From: Noviherbaspirillum autotrophicum
GTDB lineage: Bacteria > Pseudomonadota > Gammaproteobacteria > Burkholderiales > Burkholderiaceae_D
NCBI RefSeq assembly: GCF_000818395.1
Contig: NZ_JWJG01000028.1
Location: forward strand, 1,366,222 to 1,430,221
Length of the DNA: 64,000 bases
Direction of reading: 5' to 3'
The translations under genes were made by a program, and so were the position numbers. Under the pieces are notes generated by a model. It was not told where the DNA came from, did no database searches, and was given only the letters and a program-made list of their open reading frames with translations. Below are positions 58,651 through 64,000 of this stretch, piece by piece; the first letter of the stretch is position 1, and every line of letters begins with the position of its first letter.

Positions 58651-58712
58651 AATGCCGCATCTTTTTATTCCATTTGTCGGAAATCCAAGGCCGGCAGCCT
58701 GTCTATAGTGCC

Positions 58713-59093
58713 ATGAAGCTGCATTCCACCCCGACCCAACATTATCAGACCGTCACTGCTTACGACGACACGGGCGTCGAGATCAATGCCGTGCGGTTTT
58801 CCCATAGCCTCGTGGTGCTGCCGGAAACGCCGCCCGTGCCATGGCCGCCCACCTCGTTCGACGCCTTGACGGCCGAGCATTTCGCGCAGATCGAGGCGAC
58901 CGTGCCGGATGTGGTCATTCTCGGCACAGGCAAACGCCAGCGCTTCATCCATCCGAAGCTGGTCGCTGCGCTTTCCGCGCGACACATCGGTGTCGAGTGC
59001 ATGGATAATCAGGCTGCCTGCCGCACTTACAACATTCTGATGGGCGAAGGCCGCAAGGTAGCCCTAGCCCTCATTTTCGACCAATCGGCATGA
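58713..59093 (+). CDS. Mth938-like (DUF498) domain protein
   Basis: This 126-residue protein contains the DUF498 core (VVILGTGKRQRFIHPKLVAAL and GVECMDNQAACRTYNILMGEGR). The fold is known in the NDUFAF3/Mth938 family, with no agreed bacterial role. The ATG at 58713 gives the family length. Its stop overlaps the arnT start by 4 bp (ATGA). Confidence 0.88.
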   Translation: MKLHSTPTQHYQTVTAYDDTGVEINAVRFSHSLVVLPETPPVPWPPTSFDALTAEHFAQIEATVPDVVILGTGKRQRFIHPKLVAALSARHIGVECMDNQAACRTYNILMGEGRKVALALIFDQSA

Positions 59094-60772
59094 CAGACCA
59101 CTATAAATCACAACTGCCCATCTCCAAATCCGCCCTCTGGGTCCTGTTCCTGATTTTTTGCGCAGTCTGGTTTTATGCGCTCGCTGCCCGCACCCTAGTG
59201 CCGACCGATGAAGGCCGCTACGCCGAAATGGCGCGGGAAATGGTCGCCACCGGCGACTGGGTCACGCTGCGCCTAAACGGACTCAAGTACTTCGAAAAGC
59301 CTCCGCTGCAAACCTGGATGAATGCGCTTACCTTCGAGGTATTCGGACTGGGCGAGTGGCAGGCCCGGCTGTGGACGGGCCTGTGCGGCCTGTTCGGCAT
59401 CCTGATCACCGCCTATGCGGGAACGCGGGTGTTCGGGCGGCGCATCGGATTCCATGCCGGACTGGTGCTCGCATCGAGCCTGTTCTGGGCCGCGCTCGGC
59501 CATGTCAATACGCTGGACATGGGGCTGGCAGGCATGATGACGCTCACGCTCGCCGCCCTGCTGCTGGCGCAACGCAATGACGCAAGCGAGCGCGCAGAGC
59601 GGAACTGGATGCTGGCATGCTGGGCCGGCATGGCGCTTGCTGTGCTGTCCAAAGGCTTGATCGGCGTCGTGCTGCCTGGCGCCGTGCTGGCGCTTTACAC
59701 CTTGGCGTCACGCGACTGGGCGATCTGGAAGCGCCTGCATTTCGGTGGCGGCCTGCTGCTGTTCTTTGCGATTGCCACGCCCTGGTTTGTGCTGGTGTCG
59801 ATAAAAAATCCGGAATTTCCGAATTTCTTCTTTATCCACGAGCATTTCCAGCGCTTTACCAGCAAGGTCCATCATCGTGCCGGTCCATGGTATTACTTCA
59901 TCCCGATCCTGGTGCTTGGCATCGTGCCGTGGCTGGGCGTGCTTATGCAAAGCCTGTGGAACGCGCGTCGCGAACCGGCGCAAGGCTTTCAGCCGAAGAA
60001 AATGCTGCTGGTCTGGTCGGTATTCATTTTCTTTTTCTTCAGCATTTCCGGCTCCAAGCTACCTTCGTATATCTTGCCGATTTTCCCGGCGCTGGCCTTG
60101 CTGATCGCCTGCTACCTGGAAAAAGCTTCCGATAGAGTACTCACGCTGACGGCAGCCATGGTTGCGTTGTTTGCCGCCGTTGGCCTTGGATTCGTCGGGA
60201 AAATTCCGCAACTGGCCAGCAATGCATATGAACAGCCGATCTACCAAGCTTACCTGCCCTGGGTTGTGGCCGGGGCGGCCATAGCGCTAGCGGGCGGCTT
60301 GCTCTCCGCCTTCCTTGTACGCCGCCGGCGCGAGTGGGCGCTGATTGTCTTGGCCGCTACCACTTTTGCCAGCGGCCAGGTCTTGATGATCGGCCATGAG
60401 CCGCTCGGCCGTTACAAGGCGGGGCTCGATCATGTTCCGGCGGTTGCCGCGGAACTGACGCCGCAGACCCCAATTTTTCTGGTCCATTTGTACGAACAAT
60501 CCTTGCCCTTTTACCTGCGGCGCACCATGACGCTGGTCGAGCACGCCGATGAAATGGAGTTCGGCGTGAAGCAGGAGCCCCAGTTATGGATTCCGACCCG
60601 CGCGGAGTTCGTGGCGAGATGGAATGCGCTGCATGCGGAAGGCAAGAAGGCGGTCGCGATCATTCATCCCGATTTCTTCGGCGACCTGAAAAAACAAGGC
60701 CTGCCGATGCGCGTCATTGCGCAAGACCCGCGCCGCATTATCGTGACCAACGACATCAAGACTGCTTCATGA
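59090..60772 (+). CDS. ArnT-like glycosyltransferase (lipid A aminoarabinose transferase family)
   Basis: This 560-residue membrane protein has about a dozen helices and the GT-C motif DEGRYAEMAREM in the first periplasmic loop, followed by KYFEKPPLQTWMNA. ArnT moves 4-amino-4-deoxy-L-arabinose from undecaprenyl phosphate to lipid A. The neighbouring arnB, arnC and arnA homologues support this role. It overlaps the downstream small flippase gene by 4 bp. Confidence 0.88.
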   Translation: MTDHYKSQLPISKSALWVLFLIFCAVWFYALAARTLVPTDEGRYAEMAREMVATGDWVTLRLNGLKYFEKPPLQTWMNALTFEVFGLGEWQARLWTGLCGLFGILITAYAGTRVFGRRIGFHAGLVLASSLFWAALGHVNTLDMGLAGMMTLTLAALLLAQRNDASERAERNWMLACWAGMALAVLSKGLIGVVLPGAVLALYTLASRDWAIWKRLHFGGGLLLFFAIATPWFVLVSIKNPEFPNFFFIHEHFQRFTSKVHHRAGPWYYFIPILVLGIVPWLGVLMQSLWNARREPAQGFQPKKMLLVWSVFIFFFFSISGSKLPSYILPIFPALALLIACYLEKASDRVLTLTAAMVALFAAVGLGFVGKIPQLASNAYEQPIYQAYLPWVVAGAAIALAGGLLSAFLVRRRREWALIVLAATTFASGQVLMIGHEPLGRYKAGLDHVPAVAAELTPQTPIFLVHLYEQSLPFYLRRTMTLVEHADEMEFGVKQEPQLWIPTRAEFVARWNALHAEGKKAVAIIHPDFFGDLKKQGLPMRVIAQDPRRIIVTNDIKTAS

Positions 60773-61140
60773 ATTTAACCACCTTCGGCTTCATCCTTAC
60801 TGGCATCTGCCTCAATGCCGTTGCCCAACTCCTGCTAAAAGCCGGTACCAACGCCGTCGGCGTGATCCATTTAACGGCACAAAACTGGTTTTCCACCGGC
60901 CTGAAACTGGCAACCCAGGTGCCAATCATCGGCGGTCTCAGCTGCTACGTCATCTCGGTGCTGGTGTGGATCATCGGCCTGTCGCGCGTCGATGTCACGA
61001 TCGCCTATCCGATGCTATCCATCGGTTACATCATCAATGCGCTCGGCGCATGGTATTTTCTTGGCGAAGCCGTTTCCGCACAGCGCATTCTGGCCATCGG
61101 CATTATCATCGTCGGCGTCGTGCTGCTGGCCCGCAGCTGA
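60769..61140 (+). CDS. Small multidrug resistance/EamA-type flippase, ArnE/ArnF-like
   Basis: This 123-residue protein has four membrane helices and starts MNLTTFGFILTGICLNAVAQ. ArnE and ArnF form a dimer that flips undecaprenyl-phosphate-aminoarabinose across the inner membrane in E. coli. Only one such gene is visible here, so it may act as a homodimer or with a partner elsewhere. It overlaps the arnT-like stop. Confidence 0.85.
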   Translation: MNLTTFGFILTGICLNAVAQLLLKAGTNAVGVIHLTAQNWFSTGLKLATQVPIIGGLSCYVISVLVWIIGLSRVDVTIAYPMLSIGYIINALGAWYFLGEAVSAQRILAIGIIIVGVVLLARS

Positions 61141-61163
61141 ATTCAACTTTTTCATCATTCATC

Positions 61164-62288
61164 ATGAGCGAATCCTTCCTGCCTTTCTCCCGCCCCACCA
61201 TTGATGAAGCATCGATTGCCTCGGTCGCCGACGTACTTCGTTCCGGCTGGATCACCAGCGGCCCCAAGGTGCAAGCCTTCGAAGCAAAACTGTCGGAGTA
61301 TTTCGGCGGGCGCCCCGTGCGCACGTTCAACTCCGGCACCTGCACCATGGAGATCGCGTTGCGCATTGCCGGAATCGGGCCGGGCGACGAAGTTATTACC
61401 ACGCCGATTTCCTGGGTCGCAACGGCGAATGTCATCATCGAAGTCGGCGCGACCCCGGTGTTTGCCGATATCGACCCGGTGACCCGCAATATCGACCTCG
61501 ACAAGCTCGAAGCTGCCATCACGCCGCGTACCAAGGCTGTCATTCCGGTCTACCTCGCGGGAAAGCCGGTCGACATGGATCGCCTGTACGAAATTGCAAG
61601 AAAACACAAGCTGCGCGTGATCGAGGACGCCGCGCAAGCTCTGGGCTCGTCGTGGCAAGGCAAGCCGATCGGTGCATTTGGCGATTTTGTATCGTTCAGC
61701 TTCCAGGCCAACAAGAACATCACCACGGCGGAAGGCGGCTGCCTGGTGCTCAACAATGCCGACGAAGCCAAGCTGGCAGAAAAATATCGACTGCAGGGTG
61801 TCACGCGCAGCGGACTCGACGGCATCGAAGTGGACGTGTTGGGCGGCAAATTCAACATGACCGACATTAATGCGGCGATCGGCCTTGGGCAATTCGCGCA
61901 TCTCGCTGAAATCACGGCAAAGCGCCGCGCGCTGGCCAAACATTATTTCGCCTGCTTCGGTGTGGATTTCGAAGAAAAATTCGGCGCCCAGCTACCGGTG
62001 GCCGACTTCGAAGACACTAACTGGCATCTGTTTCAGCTGGTGCTACCGGAGCGCATCACGCGCGCCGACTTCATGGCAAAGATGTTGGAAAAGAACATTG
62101 GTGTCGGCTACCACTACGCGCCGATCCATCTGTTCAAACTCTACCGCGAGCGCGGCTTTAAAGAAGGGATGTTCCCGGTGGCCGAGCGTGTTGGACGCCA
62201 GATCGTCACGCTGCCGATGTTCTTTGCGCTCACAGAAACCGATGTCGAACGCACGGTCGGCGCGGTAAAATCCGTCCTTCAACAATAA
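61164..62288 (+). CDS. arnB: DegT/DnrJ/EryC1 aminotransferase, ArnB-like
   Basis: This 374-residue PLP enzyme has SGWITSGPKVQAFEAKL, TPISWVATANVI, the strand with the catalytic region EDAAQALGS, and FSFQANKNITTAEGG holding the PLP lysine. In E. coli ArnB makes UDP-4-amino-4-deoxy-L-arabinose. The arn neighbourhood supports this over other DegT roles. Confidence 0.9.
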   Translation: MSESFLPFSRPTIDEASIASVADVLRSGWITSGPKVQAFEAKLSEYFGGRPVRTFNSGTCTMEIALRIAGIGPGDEVITTPISWVATANVIIEVGATPVFADIDPVTRNIDLDKLEAAITPRTKAVIPVYLAGKPVDMDRLYEIARKHKLRVIEDAAQALGSSWQGKPIGAFGDFVSFSFQANKNITTAEGGCLVLNNADEAKLAEKYRLQGVTRSGLDGIEVDVLGGKFNMTDINAAIGLGQFAHLAEITAKRRALAKHYFACFGVDFEEKFGAQLPVADFEDTNWHLFQLVLPERITRADFMAKMLEKNIGVGYHYAPIHLFKLYRERGFKEGMFPVAERVGRQIVTLPMFFALTETDVERTVGAVKSVLQQ

Positions 62289-62300
62289 GACCAGCGATTG

Positions 62301-63260
62301 ATGAAACCAGAATTATCCGTCGTCATTCCCGTTTATAACGAAGAAGCCGGCCTGGCTAAGCTATTTGCGCGCCTGTATCCCGCGCTCGACAAGCTCGGCC
62401 TTCCATACGAGGTCGTGTTCGTCAACGATGGCAGCCGCGACAGTTCCGCCGCCATTCTCGCCGACCAGTTTCGCGCGCGCCCGGACGTGACGCGTGTCGT
62501 GCTGTTCAACGGGAATTACGGCCAGCACATGGCGATCCTCGCCGGCTTCAAGGCGACCCGCGGCGAAATCGTCGTCACGCTTGACGCCGACCTGCAGAAC
62601 CCGCCGGAGGAAATCGGCAACCTGATCGCGAAGATGCGCGAGGGTTACGATTATGTCGGTTCGATCCGCCGCGAGCGCCAGGATTCTGCATGGCGCACCC
62701 ACGCCTCCAAGGCGATGAACCGGCTGCGCGAGAACATCACGCATATCAAGATGACTGACCAGGGCAACATGCTGCGCGCCTACGGCCGCAATGTGATCGA
62801 CCTGGTTAACCAGTGCAATGAAGTCAACACTTTCATTCCGGCGCTCGCCTACACCTTCTCCCGCAAGCCGACCGAAATCGTGGTCGAGCATGAGGAACGC
62901 GCGGCGGGCGAGTCCAAGTATTCGCTCTACAGCTTGATCCGACTGAACTTCGATCTGGTCACCGGCTTCTCGCTGATGCCGCTGCAGTTCTTCTCGATCC
63001 TCGGCATTGGCCTGTCGTTCGTATCGGCCGCTCTGTTCGTCGTGCTGCTGCTGCGCCGCTTTCTGTTCGGCTCCGAAGTCGAAGGCGTATTCACGCTGTT
63101 TGCAATCGCCTTCTTCCTGATGGGCGTGATCCTGTTCGGCATCGGCCTGGTCGGCGAATATGTCGGCCGCATCTACCAGCAGGTGCGCGGGCGTCCCCGT
63201 TTCGTGGTGCAGGCGATCCTGGAACAGAGTGCAGATACCACGATGAAGGAATTGCAGTAA
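62301..63260 (+). CDS. arnC: ArnC-like undecaprenyl-phosphate glycosyltransferase
   Basis: This 319-residue protein has a GT2 catalytic domain (VIPVYNEEAG, FVNDGSRDSSA, VTLDADLQNPPE) and two C-terminal membrane helices, the ArnC/DPM1 layout. It would transfer formylated aminoarabinose to undecaprenyl phosphate. The stop TAA shares a base with the next ATG (TAATG). Confidence 0.93.
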   Translation: MKPELSVVIPVYNEEAGLAKLFARLYPALDKLGLPYEVVFVNDGSRDSSAAILADQFRARPDVTRVVLFNGNYGQHMAILAGFKATRGEIVVTLDADLQNPPEEIGNLIAKMREGYDYVGSIRRERQDSAWRTHASKAMNRLRENITHIKMTDQGNMLRAYGRNVIDLVNQCNEVNTFIPALAYTFSRKPTEIVVEHEERAAGESKYSLYSLIRLNFDLVTGFSLMPLQFFSILGIGLSFVSAALFVVLLLRRFLFGSEVEGVFTLFAIAFFLMGVILFGIGLVGEYVGRIYQQVRGRPRFVVQAILEQSADTTMKELQ

Positions 63261-64000
63261 TGCGCGCCGTCGTTTTCGCCTATCACAATGTCGGCGTACG
63301 TTGCCTGAAGGTGCTGTTGGCACGCGGCGTCGACGTCGCGCTGGTCGTCACCCACCAGGACAATCCGTCGGAGACGATCTGGTTCGAATCGGTCGCCGCA
63401 CTTTGCCGGGAAAAGGGCATTCGATTCGTAACGCCGGACGACCCCAAATCCGCCGAACTGTTTAAGCAGGTGCAAGCGGTTCAGCCGGATTTCATCTTCA
63501 GCTTTTACTACCGTCACATGCTGCCGGTCGAGCTGCTGGCGCTGGCAAAGCACGGCGCCTACAACATGCACGGCTCCCTGCTGCCGAAATATCGCGGCCG
63601 CGTGCCCGTCAATTGGGCGGTGCTGCACGGTGAAACGGAAACCGGTGCGACGCTGCATGAAATGGCTGCCAAACCGGATGCCGGCGCCATCGTCGCTCAG
63701 GCATCGGTCCCGATCCTTCCCGACGACACCGCGTATGAAGTATTCGGAAAAGTGACGGTAGCAGCCGAGCAAGCCTTATGGAATGCCTTGCCGGCAATGC
63801 TGGCTGGCCAAACTCCGAAATTGCCCAACGACTTGTCAAAAGGAAGTTATTTCGGCGGACGCAAGCCGGAAGACGGCCGCATCGATTGGTCGCAGCCGGC
63901 GCAGGCGGTCTACAACCTGCATCGCGCCGTCGCCCCGCCCTATCCGGGTGCATGGACCACCTTGGGCGATAGGACTTTCATTATTGTCAAGGCGCGCCTT
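63260..64000 (+). CDS. arnA: ArnA-like formyltransferase, partial at window end
   Basis: The 247 visible codons form an N-terminal formyltransferase domain: MRAVVFAYHNVGVRCLKVLL, FYYRHMLP, NMHGSLLPKYRGRVPVNWAVLHGE and TGATLHEM. It would formylate UDP-aminoarabinose. E. coli ArnA carries a second decarboxylase domain, and whether this one does cannot be seen because the window ends. Confidence 0.9.
   Translation, partial: MRAVVFAYHNVGVRCLKVLLARGVDVALVVTHQDNPSETIWFESVAALCREKGIRFVTPDDPKSAELFKQVQAVQPDFIFSFYYRHMLPVELLALAKHGAYNMHGSLLPKYRGRVPVNWAVLHGETETGATLHEMAAKPDAGAIVAQASVPILPDDTAYEVFGKVTVAAEQALWNALPAMLAGQTPKLPNDLSKGSYFGGRKPEDGRIDWSQPAQAVYNLHRAVAPPYPGAWTTLGDRTFIIVKARL

Overview
The window looks like chromosome from a betaproteobacterium of the order Burkholderiales, most likely Oxalobacteraceae (Herminiimonas, Noviherbaspirillum or Herbaspirillum relatives). 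This rests on high GC, the gene orders yicC-gmk-rpoZ-spoT, alaA-hom and thrC-moeA-moaD-moaE, and the protein family variants seen. No taxonomic search was run. There is one tRNA and no rRNA or CRISPR array. Most of the window is ordinary core genome. The accessory parts are an arsenic locus, a broken mobile element beside tRNA-Ser, and envelope polysaccharide and lipid A genes at the two ends.

Left part (1-15.5 kb). Minus-strand exopolysaccharide genes come first: a phosphomannomutase/phosphoglucomutase cut by the window edge, a Wzc-like tyrosine kinase and a Wza-like export lipoprotein. They are followed by an FtsX-type permease, a DUF4126 membrane protein, an adenine/adenosine deaminase, a DksA-like zinc finger protein and a short-chain dehydrogenase. 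Two small unknown proteins, a ClC channel with CBS domains and an HPP-CBS membrane protein complete it.

Arsenic locus (15.5-22.7 kb). A plus-strand arsR-arsC-arsD-arsA-acr3 operon has all expected metal-binding cysteines. It is divergent from an unusual ATP-grasp-like gene and is followed by a glutaredoxin-like gene with no cysteine at all. The locus is bordered by noncoding tracts: one holds three tandem terminator-type hairpins on the plus strand with no gene between them, and the other holds two more.

Mobile element remnant (about 22.8-26.6 kb). Minus-strand phage-like genes (two AlpA-like regulators, a DUF1376/phage replication-type protein and a helicase fragment) lie next to tRNA-Ser(UGA), with no integrase in view.

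Middle (27-40.5 kb). A minus operon encodes a Ser/Thr kinase, a PP2C phosphatase, RNase PH, RdgB and HemW. Diverging from it is yicC-gmk-rpoZ-spoT, which supplies nucleotide, RNA polymerase and (p)ppGpp functions. DUF3422, greB, an EAL-HDOD protein and rlmJ follow.

Right part (40.5-64 kb). This holds isocitrate lyase, a DUF2892 protein with a Crp/Fnr regulator, rraA, an MFS/AraC divergent pair and clpB with a clear heat-shock promoter. Next is thrC-moeA-moaD-moaE-crcB. A threonine catabolic operon (kbl and an SDR-type threonine dehydrogenase), with a divergent XRE-cupin regulator, sits between thrC and hom/alaA. The window ends in an arn-type lipid A aminoarabinose operon (Mth938-like, arnT, a small flippase, arnB, arnC, partial arnA formyltransferase).
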